Source of the DNA: Candidatus Helicobacter avistercoris
GTDB lineage: Bacteria; Campylobacterota; Campylobacteria; Campylobacterales; Helicobacteraceae
DNA: 46,681 bases
Assembly (NCBI GenBank): GCA_019115525.1
Contig: DXDJ01000002.1
Coordinates: forward strand, 1 to 46,681
Reading direction: 5' to 3'
The translations under genes and the position numbers were made by a program. The notes beneath the pieces are model-generated. The model had not been told where the DNA came from, did no database searches, and worked only from the letters and a program-made list of their open reading frames with translations. Shown here piece by piece: positions 1 through 8,476 of the stretch. Numbering within the stretch: the stretch's first letter is position 1; each line of letters begins with the position of its first letter.

Positions 1-2329
1 CTTGCACCTCCAGTACCTGCACCACTAGTAGTGGATGAAGTAGAGCCCTCAATAATGATTCGATCTGCTCTTGCTCCATTACTGCCACTATTATTTGCAT
101 CAGGGTTAGCATAGACAATGAAATTGATAGACTTAGAGTCTGCTTTTAAGTCGTTGATCTTTAGAGTTTGGAATGTTGTTCTATTGGGAAGCACTCCACT
201 ATTTCTAGCTTGTCCTGAGAGATTGAGGATGTTGCCTTCACCTGTGGCTGTGAGGGTGGAGATAGTGTGGGCTACCGTTGCTTGTGATTGCTGTGCTACA
301 TTTTGTGCACTCAATGTTGAAGGATCAATAATGCTAAGAGAAGCGTTACTGCCTGTGAAATCAATATTGATTCCTTTGCCACTTGTTGCAGTGCTATTCT
401 TGTCATCAAGCTTTCCAGCAATCGTTCCATTACCACCTGTAATATTGATATTGATTGTTCCTTGATTTGAGCTTCCTACAGATAGATTACTTGTGAGTGT
501 TCCATTTCCTGTGAAGTTGATGTTTGCAGTGCCATCATTTCCATTTCCTGCTGTGAGATTTCCTGAAAGTTTGAGATTTCCATTACCGATTCCAAGATCT
601 AGGGTTTTATTATCAAGACTGATTGCATTTGTGATTGTTGTGCTTCCACCATTGGCGTTGATAGTATTATTATCTGAAGTGAGAGTTAGGGTTGTAATTG
701 TTGTCGTTCCACTATTAGCATTAAACACACTATTTCCTCCACTTCCATTGAAATTAAAGGTTGTAATGTTTGTAGTGCCTCCATTGATAGTAAGTTCATT
801 ACCAGCAGTTCCTGAGAAACCAAGAGTTGTAATCGTTGTATCTCCACCATTGAGAGTGAGTTCATTCTTGTTGGTTCCAGAGAATGTGAGGTTACCAATC
901 GTTGTCTTCCCACTCTTAGCATTCAATACATTTCCTGTAGATCCTGAGAGATTGAGGGTTGTGATTTTGTTATCAGTTCCCCCTTGGATGTTGAAAGTGG
1001 CGTCACCCCCTAGAGAGATTGTGTTAGTTCCACTACTATCTGTGAGAATGCCATTTAGGACTGTTGCACTTGCACCGCTTTCAAGAGTGATTGTGGTATC
1101 ACCTTTTTTCTTACTCTCAATTGAATTAAAAGTAACTTTTTTTCCTTGTCTGATAGTGTAGTTTGCTATAGATCGGAATGCACTATCCGGTGCATTATCA
1201 TTACTTTTTATTGTTGTTTGATAGTTCACTGCTAAAACTTTCCCCACTTTTGCATCTGTTTCAAAATAAAAGTTTGCGCGTGTATGTGAATTTCTTGCAT
1301 TACTGTCGTTATCTCCCCTCACAACGATAGCGTATTGTCCTTCACTTAAACCATGTGTTTTATCCCAAGAGTTGTCTGAAGGAGAAGTAGGTTTTTTATC
1401 TTGCAATGCTCCAGAGATAACAACTTGGCTTTTGTTGCTACTTTTAAATACAAAAGAGTGATTCTTGTAACTATCGCCCGTTCCATTTGCTACAAGGATT
1501 CCCCCAGAGATATGTGCATCGCCATTTGATCTCGTTGAATCAAAGGAAAACGCATTTGAAGAGGAGTTGCCCGTAACAGCAATGACACTTCCTTTAATAC
1601 CCCCATTACCAAAGATAAATGAATTCCCCCTGTCTGGAGTTTTTCCATCCCCAGATCCTTGTTCAATGATGATTAGTCCTTCTAGGTTTGCATTTTTTTC
1701 GAAATTGAATTGAGCTTTTTTTGCTACAGTGTTTATGAGGATATTTCCAAGGATACCCTTGCCACCGAACTTTCCGACAAAAGTACTTGTGCTTGTGGCG
1801 TTATTGGCGTTATTGCCGTTTGCATTTTGTCCCCATATTTGAAGACTCTCTAAGGATTGACTAGAATTAGAATCATCTTTAAGCATTAGTGCATAATTGT
1901 CTCCTGCACTTGAAAAGTTAAAAGTAAGAGTTTTGTTTAAACCGCCTGCAGAATATAAGTCGGCACGCAAAATCGGGATTTTTACCCCAATCCCATTTGT
2001 TGAAAATATTCCTTGTGCAACATCGTTTCCGAATTTACCTAATTTAGTGCCATTGCCATACATTCCAATAGTAAGAGATGGTTGATTTTGAGTTGTGTCA
2101 GGATTTGTTAGCTTATATAAACCCTCACTGCCTAATGTCCAATTTGTCCCTAGGTTATTTTCGACTGGCTTTCCATTAGCAGAAAAACTCGGCTGATTTG
2201 GATCAGCACTAGCAACACTCATCCCCAAAGCCAATGCAAGAGAACTTGCAACGACAGGCTTAAAAATAGAGGGTTTAGGATTTAGATTGTCCCCCCCCCC
2301 CTAGTAGAATTGATATTTTTCTTTTTCAT
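1..2329 (-). CDS. Autotransporter, 5' portion, phase-variable and out of frame as sequenced; 3' end beyond window
   Basis: The ATG at 2329 follows a GAGGT Shine-Dalgarno sequence. It encodes a basic N-terminus (MKKKNINSTR), then a run of glycines from an 11-G tract at 2291-2301. With 11 Gs the frame stops almost at once at a TAA. With 9 or 12 Gs it joins a frame that I followed open over most of the way to base 1 (about 775 residues). That frame contains a signal-peptide core (VVASSLALALGMSVASA) and a Gly/Asn/Ser/Thr-rich passenger full of short repeats, as in beta-helical type V autotransporter passengers. A segment reading TTFQTLKINDLKAD near base 150-180 resembles the passenger end found before autotransporter barrels. 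The barrel is not in the window. The frame break could be a true phase-OFF state, a mixed population or a homopolymer sequencing error. Confidence 0.8.
630..985 (-). repeat. Degenerate tandem repeats of roughly 63-70 nt in the autotransporter passenger
   Basis: On the minus strand, units of about 21-23 residues recur with the pattern TTITTLxFSGTxGNxLTINGG. At least five imperfect copies can be read, for example TTITTLGFSGTAGNELTINGG and TNITTFNFNGSGGNSVFNAN. The period and the alternating hydrophobic positions suit successive rungs of a right-handed beta-helix. Confidence 0.7.
2291..2301 (-). repeat. Poly-G tract (11 G on the coding strand) in the 5' coding region of the autotransporter
   Basis: Eleven consecutive C on the plus strand read as G11, starting in codon 10 of the minus-strand autotransporter. 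It lies before the hydrophobic core of the signal peptide. The downstream passenger frame needs 9 or 12 Gs, so 11 is OFF. Slipped-strand mispairing in such tracts is the classic phase-variation mechanism in Helicobacter and Campylobacter. Confidence 0.85.
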
Positions 2330-2382
2330 ATTTTACCTCACTATATGTAATAAGATCGTGTCCTCCGTTATTTGTGTTGCAT

Positions 2383-2388
2383 ATCATA
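2383..2388 (-). promoter_or_regulatory. Possible -10 element of the phase-variable autotransporter
   Basis: The minus strand reads TATGAT about 54 bases upstream of the ATG at 2329, in AT-rich DNA. In Helicobacter the -10 box is the main conserved part of housekeeping promoters. No clear -35 box is visible. This is a motif match only. Confidence 0.35.
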
Positions 2389-2477
2389 GAACAAACACAG
2401 AATAGGAAACAGAAATATATCTAAAAACCTTAAAATCTGCAAATCGAAGTTGGAAATAAGAAAAGAAAGAGAGTAAG

Positions 2478-2554
2478 TGGTGGATCTTGCAGGATTCGAA
2501 CCTGCGACCAATCGGTTATGAGCCGAGTGCTCTGACCAGCTGAGCTAAAGATCC
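2478..2554 (-). tRNA. tRNA with CAU anticodon, probably tRNA-Ile2 (lysidine-modified), otherwise tRNA-Met
   Basis: The minus strand folds as a 77-nt cloverleaf. The acceptor arm pairs GGATCTT with AAGATCC, followed by an encoded CCA. The D-arm is GCTC...GAGC, the anticodon loop CTCATAA gives CAU, and the T-arm is GCAGG TTCGAAT CCTGC. The acceptor stem and the TTGGTCGC-type variable region look more like bacterial tRNA-Ile2(CAU), whose C34 is converted to lysidine by TilS, than like elongator tRNA-Met. The 5' 39 bases are also the end of the rodA reading frame. Confidence 0.93.
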
Positions 2555-3661
2555 AAACTTCTTTGAGGAGCGGGTATTATACTTAAGATCAAACCTAAAA
2601 GCAAGTAGATTTTCTAAGATTGCAAGCATTACAATAAAAGTCAAAAAGCTTGTCCCTCCATAGCTAAAAAGTGGCAGAGGGAGTCCTACCACAGGGGCAA
2701 ACCCAACAGTCATTGCGATATTGACGCTCATATAAACAAAGAGAAGTATCCCCACACAGCTTGCTACAACCCTCAAAAAATAATCCTTGAGATTTAAAAG
2801 AGTATAAGAGAGGATGTGAAAAATCAAGAGCATATAGATTGAGATAAGGGTGATTCCCCCAATGAAGCCAAATCTCTCCATAAAGTAAGCAAAGATAAAA
2901 TCACTTGTTGCAATAGGCAAAAACTTTAGCTGAGATTGGGTGGCTTTGTCTTTTTCTTTCCCTCTTAGCCCCCCAGCACCAATAGCAATAATCGACTGGG
3001 TTACTTGATGGCTTGGTTTTTCTGAAAGAAAGTCGTGAATCCTCTTTTTTTGATAGTCCCTAATACCGTATTGATAAATAAGAGGAGAAGTAATAGAAAA
3101 AACCAAAACCAGCGTAATCCAAATTTTCTTATTCACACCAATAAGAAACAATGCACCAAACCCCATAAACAAAACAGTGAGTGCCGTTCCTAAATCTGGT
3201 TGTTGCAAGATGATGAAAAAGGGAACAAGGATAAAAGAAGAAATCCTAAGAAACTCCCTCCAGTCATATCCATCTTTGGGAGGGGGGTTTTGGCGGATGA
3301 CAAGAGCTAGCATTAGCATAAGGGCAATTTTGAGGGTTTCACTCGGTTGGATTGAAAATGAGGTAAAAGGGATTTCAATCCACCTTTGAGCCCCTAGTTT
3401 TTTTGTGCCTATAAATTCCACAAGCACAAGCAAAATCATACAAAGCCAATAAAAAAAGTAAATACTTTTTGAAAGTCTTCTAAAAGGGATAAAAAACACG
3501 ATATAAGCCACAACAAATGATCCGCCAATATAAACAAACTGCTTATAAATCAGCGAACTGCCAAGCTCATAGATCAAAAATACAGAAATCCCAACGATGG
3601 GAAAAATAAGCAAAGGAATCAAAAAATCAAAATGTGCTAAGATTCGGCGATTAGAAAACAA
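2516..3661 (-). CDS. rodA: RodA, SEDS-family peptidoglycan polymerase
   Basis: RodA is the inner-membrane SEDS glycosyltransferase that works with PBP2 and MreB in side-wall synthesis. The protein has about ten hydrophobic segments. It carries SEDS signatures, including LGAQRWIEIPFTSFSIQPSE near the middle and PVVGLPLPLFSYGGTSFLT near the C-terminus. An open frame extends upstream to an ATG at 3787 but would overlap divergent rluD. I choose the TTG at 3661, which follows GAGGA by 7 bases and gives 381 residues, the length I recall for H. pylori RodA. The last 13 codons lie inside the downstream tRNA, and the stop TAA is in the tRNA anticodon loop. The C-terminal tail GSLAQLVRALGS is therefore tRNA sequence read as protein. 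Confidence 0.9.
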   Translation of the reverse strand: MFSNRRILAHFDFLIPLLIFPIVGISVFLIYELGSSLIYKQFVYIGGSFVVAYIVFFIPFRRLSKSIYFFYWLCMILLVLVEFIGTKKLGAQRWIEIPFTSFSIQPSETLKIALMLMLALVIRQNPPPKDGYDWREFLRISSFILVPFFIILQQPDLGTALTVLFMGFGALFLIGVNKKIWITLVLVFSITSPLIYQYGIRDYQKKRIHDFLSEKPSHQVTQSIIAIGAGGLRGKEKDKATQSQLKFLPIATSDFIFAYFMERFGFIGGITLISIYMLLIFHILSYTLLNLKDYFLRVVASCVGILLFVYMSVNIAMTVGFAPVVGLPLPLFSYGGTSFLTFIVMLAILENLLAFRFDLKYNTRSSKKFGSLAQLVRALGS

Positions 3662-3688
3662 AAACAAATCCTCATATAAAGTTACGCA

Positions 3689-4660
3689 ATGAAAAAGTTT
3701 ATCATAACTTCTCAACATCTTTTTGGCACTCCAAAGCTCAGGGTCGATCACTTCCTCTCTCTCATTCTCAATGAAAGCAAAAACCAAGTCAATCTAGCTA
3801 TCAAAAAAGGGCTTGTAAGTATCAATTCCAAGCCTTGCACCAAGAGTGGGGTATTGCTCAAAGAGGGCGATGAAATCATTCTTAAAGAAGCACAAAAAAC
3901 CCAAATTGCAGAGAGGGAAGAATATCTAGGAGAGATTGAAGTTTTATATGAAGATGAAGATGTATTGGTGCTAAACAAGCCCCCACATTTAGTCGTGCAT
4001 TCTGCCCCCAGTGTCAAAGAAGCGACTTTGGTGGATTATCTTAAAAGCCGAGGTTTTAAGCTCTCCAATCTTGCAGGAGAAGAACGCTATGGGATCATTC
4101 ATCGGCTTGATAAGCCCACAAGTGGGGCAATCGCAGTTGCCAAAAGCAATCAAGCTCACATCGCCCTAAGTGAGCAACTCAAGCAAAAAACTATGGGAAG
4201 ATACTATCTTGCAATCACGGATTTGCCCCTAAGAGAGAAGCTAGAAGTGGAGTGTAATATGGGGCGAAATCCAAACAATCGACTCAAAATGGCAAAGCTT
4301 AAAAACGGGCGATATTCCAAAAGCTCTTTTGCTCCATTGCTTGAGGGAGAAAAAGCCTCACTATGTGTTGCCAAGCTTCACACTGGACGCACCCACCAAA
4401 TCCGACTTCATCTTGAAACTCTCTCACGCCACATCCTGGGAGATGAGCTATATGGCAAAAAGGACACTAGCTCTTTGAGATTGATGTTGCATGCGTATTT
4501 AATGTATTTTATTCATCCTATTTCAAAAAAACTAGTATTTATCCAAGCCCCACTTTTTGAAGATATGATAGGATTCTTAAATCAAAATTTCTTAGCGGAG
4601 GATATAGATGAGGTTCTCTCTCAAAAGCATATATTGGATTGTTTTGGGGATAATCTTTAG
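3689..4660 (+). CDS. rluD: RluD-family 23S rRNA pseudouridine synthase
   Basis: The protein isomerises uridine to pseudouridine in RNA, by family most likely large-subunit rRNA. An N-terminal S4-like RNA-binding domain spans roughly residues 16-75. The RluA/RluD catalytic motif HRLDKPTSG follows, with the nucleophile Asp141, and then the second family motif GRTHQIRLHL near residue 237. The length of 323 residues is normal for the family. No clear Shine-Dalgarno precedes the ATG at 3689. rodA starts only 27 bases away on the other strand, so the two genes are tightly divergent. The exact rRNA target cannot be told from sequence. Confidence 0.9.
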   Translation: MKKFIITSQHLFGTPKLRVDHFLSLILNESKNQVNLAIKKGLVSINSKPCTKSGVLLKEGDEIILKEAQKTQIAEREEYLGEIEVLYEDEDVLVLNKPPHLVVHSAPSVKEATLVDYLKSRGFKLSNLAGEERYGIIHRLDKPTSGAIAVAKSNQAHIALSEQLKQKTMGRYYLAITDLPLREKLEVECNMGRNPNNRLKMAKLKNGRYSKSSFAPLLEGEKASLCVAKLHTGRTHQIRLHLETLSRHILGDELYGKKDTSSLRLMLHAYLMYFIHPISKKLVFIQAPLFEDMIGFLNQNFLAEDIDEVLSQKHILDCFGDNL

Positions 4661-5825
4661 CGGATGTGCTGATTTATTTTTCAACCCCACAACCAACCTT
4701 TCTCTAGTCCCACTCAATGAAGTAAGGATTATGCCTGATGTGAGTTCTATCGCGTTTGAGTGGAAACTTAATGAAAAAGACAAAAGTATCAAGGGGTTTG
4801 TTATCTATCGCAAAACCAAAGATGAAAAAGAATTTCAAAGAATCGCAATTATTCGAAACTCTTTTGCAACACACTTTGTAGATAAGGGCTTGCAGAGTGA
4901 GACGATTTATTATTATCAGTTTGCCACTCTTGGAGCCAACGACACTATTTCTGCACGATCTAAAACCTTTGCAGCAAAAACTTCTTTTATCCAGCCCTTA
5001 GAGATGGCTTATGCAAGTAAAGACACGCCTAGAATGATAAAAATCCTTTGGAATCCCCATCCCAACCCAAGCGTAGATAGCTATATTGTAGAGAAAAAAA
5101 TCAATGGCAAGTGGGAAGAGATTGCCAAAGTGCCAAATCGCTTAAATATTGAGTATTTTGATACAGGATTGGGTGATGGAGTAACTTATGAGTATCGTGT
5201 AGCAAGTGTAGATTTCAATGGTATCAAGGGGCGATACTCTCCAGTGGTATCTGCAACGACCAAACGCTCTCCAGAGCCACTAAGCAATATCACTGCCTCA
5301 AAAGATGTCCCCAAGCTCATCATCATCAAGTGGAATGCCTCCAAACAAGCTGATGTAACCCACTATCTCATCTATGCTTCACAAAAAGAAAAGGGAGATT
5401 ATGAGCAAGTTGGAGAGAGTAAAAACACTTATTTTGAGTTCAAAACTCAAGATGATGGATCAAGATGGTTTTTTAAGGTTGTAGCCGTAGATGAATATGG
5501 GATTGCAGGTTCTCTTGCTCAAGTTCCTGTAATGGGAGTTTCCCTCACGCCACCCCCAGCTCCAGTGATTAAGGGAGCAAGTGTAGTAGATGGACAGGCT
5601 CTTATTGGCTGGGAGCCTCCAAGCACAAGAGTAAGCGAGATTTATGTCTATCGCAAGGAAGGTTCATTTGGCAATCCTTTGAAATTCAAAGTCAAAGCAA
5701 ATGAAAATAAGTTTGTAGATAAAGAAATGGAGCAAGGCAAGAAATACACTTATTGGGTAGAGTTTGTTGATGTCAATCAAATCCCAAGCCAGCCCTCAGA
5801 GACTTTTACACTGATCAAACCTTAA
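4608..5825 (+). CDS. Putative lipoprotein with fibronectin type III repeats
   Basis: The 405-residue protein starts with a lipoprotein signal ending in FSGC, so Cys20 would be lipidated. The rest is made of about four FnIII-like modules (roughly residues 35-115, 125-215, 220-310 and 315-403). Each carries patterns such as IxIxW, SYIVEKK and YEYRVASVD. Such modules usually bind proteins or glycans at the cell surface or in the periplasm. The start is supported by GGAGG six bases upstream of the ATG and lies 53 bases inside rluD. H. pylori has a similar gene at this position (HP0746, from memory). Function unknown. Confidence 0.8.
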   Translation: MRFSLKSIYWIVLGIIFSGCADLFFNPTTNLSLVPLNEVRIMPDVSSIAFEWKLNEKDKSIKGFVIYRKTKDEKEFQRIAIIRNSFATHFVDKGLQSETIYYYQFATLGANDTISARSKTFAAKTSFIQPLEMAYASKDTPRMIKILWNPHPNPSVDSYIVEKKINGKWEEIAKVPNRLNIEYFDTGLGDGVTYEYRVASVDFNGIKGRYSPVVSATTKRSPEPLSNITASKDVPKLIIIKWNASKQADVTHYLIYASQKEKGDYEQVGESKNTYFEFKTQDDGSRWFFKVVAVDEYGIAGSLAQVPVMGVSLTPPPAPVIKGASVVDGQALIGWEPPSTRVSEIYVYRKEGSFGNPLKFKVKANENKFVDKEMEQGKKYTYWVEFVDVNQIPSQPSETFTLIKP

Positions 5826-5834
5826 GGAAAAGCA

Positions 5835-7004
5835 ATGCCTCACGCACTCGCATCTGATGTTTCACTTCCCTCTTTTCCTTTTGAAAATGGAGGGTATAGA
5901 TTTGAATTTATTGTAGAAAATATTGAAAATCCCAGCTATGCTCTCATTTTCACTCGCTATGGGCAATATGAGTTTTTTATCCAAAAGCGTTTTAGAGCAA
6001 AACATCAAGACTACATCCTTAAGTGTGAAAAACTTGCACACTCTGTCCCAACAGGGATTTACAAAGGAGCGATTAGAGCTTTAAGCTCTTATTTCCAAGA
6101 GCATATCACTCATCACAATCTCCACAACGATTCTCTTCGCCAAGTTCTCCAATCCCCCTACCAAAAAAATGTTTTGGATTTTTTAGATTTTTCTACTCCA
6201 TTTGAGCTAGAGATAGGGTTTGGCTCAGGGCGACATATCTTACAAAAGGCAAAAAACAACCCAAACAAGCTTTTTGTAGGGATTGAGATACACACCCCAT
6301 CAATCGAGCAGGTTTTGCGACAAATCGAGCTTTTGGGGTTAAAAAATCTCTATATCCTCAATTTTGATGCAAGAATCTTCTTAGAGCTTATCCCCTCAAA
6401 TCTTATTGAAGTCATTTATGTGCATTTTCCAGTGCCGTGGGGGAAAAAACCTCACAGAAGAGTATGGAGTGAGAGATTTGTCCAAGAGAGTATGAGGGTG
6501 CTAAAGCAGGGAGGGAGTTTGGAGCTAAGAAGTGATGATGAGGATTATTTTGTTTATGCATTTGAAGTGTGTTTGAAAAACCCAGTTGCTCAACTAAAAG
6601 TGCGAAAAAATCTTGATGATGAGGTAGTTAGCAAATATGAGCAGAGATGGAGAAAACAAGAGAAAAACATCTACGATCTGCATTTGATCGCACTTGAGCA
6701 TTCAGCACCCAAAGAGCAGATTCCCTCTTTTTGTTTCCCTCCGGTGCAAAAACTAAAGAGAAGTTTTGATACAATCCCCTCCAAAGTTATCCAAAAAGAT
6801 TTCTTTCTACATATTGATAGCATTTTTCAACATTTCAATTACTGTGTCTTGAAACTAAGTTTTGGGGATTTTAACCAGCCACAAAGCAAGTTTATTCTTA
6901 TCAGTGATGAGAGGGTAGGGTATATCAGTGCAGACCCATTACCCACCAAAGCAAGCTATCAAGCACATCAAGAATTATTGAGGCTTTTGCAGATAAAGGA
7001 GTGA
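5835..7004 (+). CDS. trmB: tRNA (guanine-N7-)-methyltransferase, long campylobacterial form
   Basis: TrmB makes m7G46 in tRNA using S-adenosylmethionine. The SAM-binding loop reads LEIGFGSGRHI near residue 126. The family signature YVHFPVPWGKKPHRRVW lies near residue 198, and a following strand contains LELRSDDEDYF. The core is flanked by an N-terminal extension of about 120 residues and a long C-terminal one. This gives 389 residues against 220-250 in most bacteria, and the long form is typical of Campylobacterota. It starts 9 bases after the FnIII gene and is followed 3 bases later by ftsE, so it is part of one operon. Confidence 0.92.
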   Translation: MPHALASDVSLPSFPFENGGYRFEFIVENIENPSYALIFTRYGQYEFFIQKRFRAKHQDYILKCEKLAHSVPTGIYKGAIRALSSYFQEHITHHNLHNDSLRQVLQSPYQKNVLDFLDFSTPFELEIGFGSGRHILQKAKNNPNKLFVGIEIHTPSIEQVLRQIELLGLKNLYILNFDARIFLELIPSNLIEVIYVHFPVPWGKKPHRRVWSERFVQESMRVLKQGGSLELRSDDEDYFVYAFEVCLKNPVAQLKVRKNLDDEVVSKYEQRWRKQEKNIYDLHLIALEHSAPKEQIPSFCFPPVQKLKRSFDTIPSKVIQKDFFLHIDSIFQHFNYCVLKLSFGDFNQPQSKFILISDERVGYISADPLPTKASYQAHQELLRLLQIKE

Positions 7005-7007
7005 GAA

Positions 7008-7679
7008 TTGAGTGCGATTATTCAAGCAAAAAAACTTGAGTTGTATTACAAAAAAACCGAGCCTGTCATCAGAGATGCCAATTTCACAATCAACCAAGGA
7101 GATTTTGTTTTTGTTGTAGGAGAGAGTGGAAGTGGCAAAAGCACATTGCTCAAATCTCTTTATGGTGCATTAAAAGTGCGAGGAGGGGAGCTGAGCGTGA
7201 GTGGAATCAATATGAAAACTCCTAGCAATTCTGACATCCTCAAATTGCGAAAAAGCATCGGGATTGTTTTTCAAGACTACAAGTTGATTGAGGAGTGGAA
7301 TGTCGAAGACAATGTCAAACTCCCCCTACAAATCAATGAATATTCCAAAGAAATCTGCAACCAACGCACCCAAAAACTTCTAAAGCACACAAATATGGCA
7401 CACAAAGCTTCCAAATACCCTCTTGAGCTTAGTGGAGGAGAGCAACAAAGGGTGGCAATGGCAAGAGCATTGGTGCATAATCCACGCCTAATCCTAGCAG
7501 ATGAGCCAACAGGAAATCTTGATGAGTATTCAAGCTCTCTAGTATGGAATCTCCTCAAAGGAGCAAACGAGCAATTGGGGATTACCGTGCTTGTTGTAAC
7601 ACATCAAATCCCCAGTGCTCTTGATATTGTGAGCAAAAAAATCTTCATTGATGCTGGAGTAGTCTATGAGGTTCATTAA
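7008..7679 (+). CDS. ftsE: FtsE, cell-division ABC ATPase
   Basis: FtsE is the ATPase of the FtsEX complex that drives septal peptidoglycan hydrolase activation. It has Walker A GESGSGKST near residue 39, the ABC signature LSGGEQQRVAMARAL, Walker B LILADEPTGNLD, and an H-loop histidine in VVTHQI. The length of 223 residues is normal. The start is TTG at 7008, with AAGGAG nine bases upstream at the end of trmB. It overlaps ftsX by 14 bases, indicating translational coupling. Confidence 0.93.
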   Translation: MSAIIQAKKLELYYKKTEPVIRDANFTINQGDFVFVVGESGSGKSTLLKSLYGALKVRGGELSVSGINMKTPSNSDILKLRKSIGIVFQDYKLIEEWNVEDNVKLPLQINEYSKEICNQRTQKLLKHTNMAHKASKYPLELSGGEQQRVAMARALVHNPRLILADEPTGNLDEYSSSLVWNLLKGANEQLGITVLVVTHQIPSALDIVSKKIFIDAGVVYEVH

Positions 7680-8475
7680 ACAGCACCTTTCTTTGATCTT
7701 CCCTCTTGTTATGTTGCTTTTTAGTCTTGAGAGTGCAATGCTTGTCAATCGAGCGGTTTTAGAGCATGAAAAAAAGCTTTCTCAAGATTATTCTATCGTC
7801 ATTGCTTCCAAAACCCCTGTAAGCTTTGCAGAGCTTCAAAGCAAGGTGAAAGAAGCCAAAGATATGAGAGAGATTGACCCTCAAGTGGTATTAAAAGACC
7901 TAGAGCATACAATCTCAGCAGAAAACCTAGAGTTTCTCAAAAGTCAGCTTCCGCTTTTTTATTCAATCACTCTTTTTATTTTCCCCAACCAAACCGAGCT
8001 AAAGAGAATCAATAGTCAATTGCTTTCTATCTCAGGAGTTCAAAAAGCAGAATTGTTTGCAAAAACACATTCAAAAGTCTATCGCCTCCTTCTTTTGCTC
8101 AAGAAGAGCATTTTGTTTTTTGGAGGGTTGCTAGGGGTTTTGAGTATTGTTCTTATGGTGAAGCAAGTAGAGATTTGGCATCTACAACACTCTAAGCGTA
8201 TGGAGATTATGAGCTATCTTGGAGCTCCGAGTTGGACAAAAAACAAGATCTTATTCAAGCTTGCTGTTGTAGATTCTTTTCTCTCCTCTCTCTTTGTGAT
8301 TGCAGGGATTTTTTATGTGCTTCAGAGCGAGGAGTTTTATACACTCTTCACTTCACTTCAGATTGACAATGTGATTTTCACTCCAGTGAGTGATTTTCTC
8401 TCTCTCTTGCTTGTTTCTGTTGTCATTTCCACTCTCTCAGCCATTATCGTGATTGTGCGTCAGAAGGATTATTGA
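7666..8475 (+). CDS. ftsX: FtsX, cell-division ABC permease
   Basis: This is the membrane partner of FtsE. The 269-residue protein has one N-terminal membrane segment, an extracytoplasmic domain (about residues 30-140) and three C-terminal membrane segments, the usual FtsX topology. The extracytoplasmic loop is where FtsX contacts EnvC-type activators, and such a gene follows directly. The start ATG at 7666 is inside the end of ftsE. Confidence 0.9.
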   Translation: MRFIKQHLSLIFPLVMLLFSLESAMLVNRAVLEHEKKLSQDYSIVIASKTPVSFAELQSKVKEAKDMREIDPQVVLKDLEHTISAENLEFLKSQLPLFYSITLFIFPNQTELKRINSQLLSISGVQKAELFAKTHSKVYRLLLLLKKSILFFGGLLGVLSIVLMVKQVEIWHLQHSKRMEIMSYLGAPSWTKNKILFKLAVVDSFLSSLFVIAGIFYVLQSEEFYTLFTSLQIDNVIFTPVSDFLSLLLVSVVISTLSAIIVIVRQKDY

Positions 8476-8476
8476 G

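Noticed and set aside
118-1161. Long plus-strand ORFs (118-465 and 493-1161) rich in Val, Leu and Pro
   Set aside because: They are antisense to the autotransporter passenger; their composition is the reverse-complement shadow of Gly/Asn/Thr repeat codons, and they lack ribosome sites.
3662-3787. N-terminal extension of RodA to an ATG at 3787
   Set aside because: It would overlap divergent rluD by about 100 bases and gives a non-conserved tail; TTG 3661 has an SD sequence and gives the family length.
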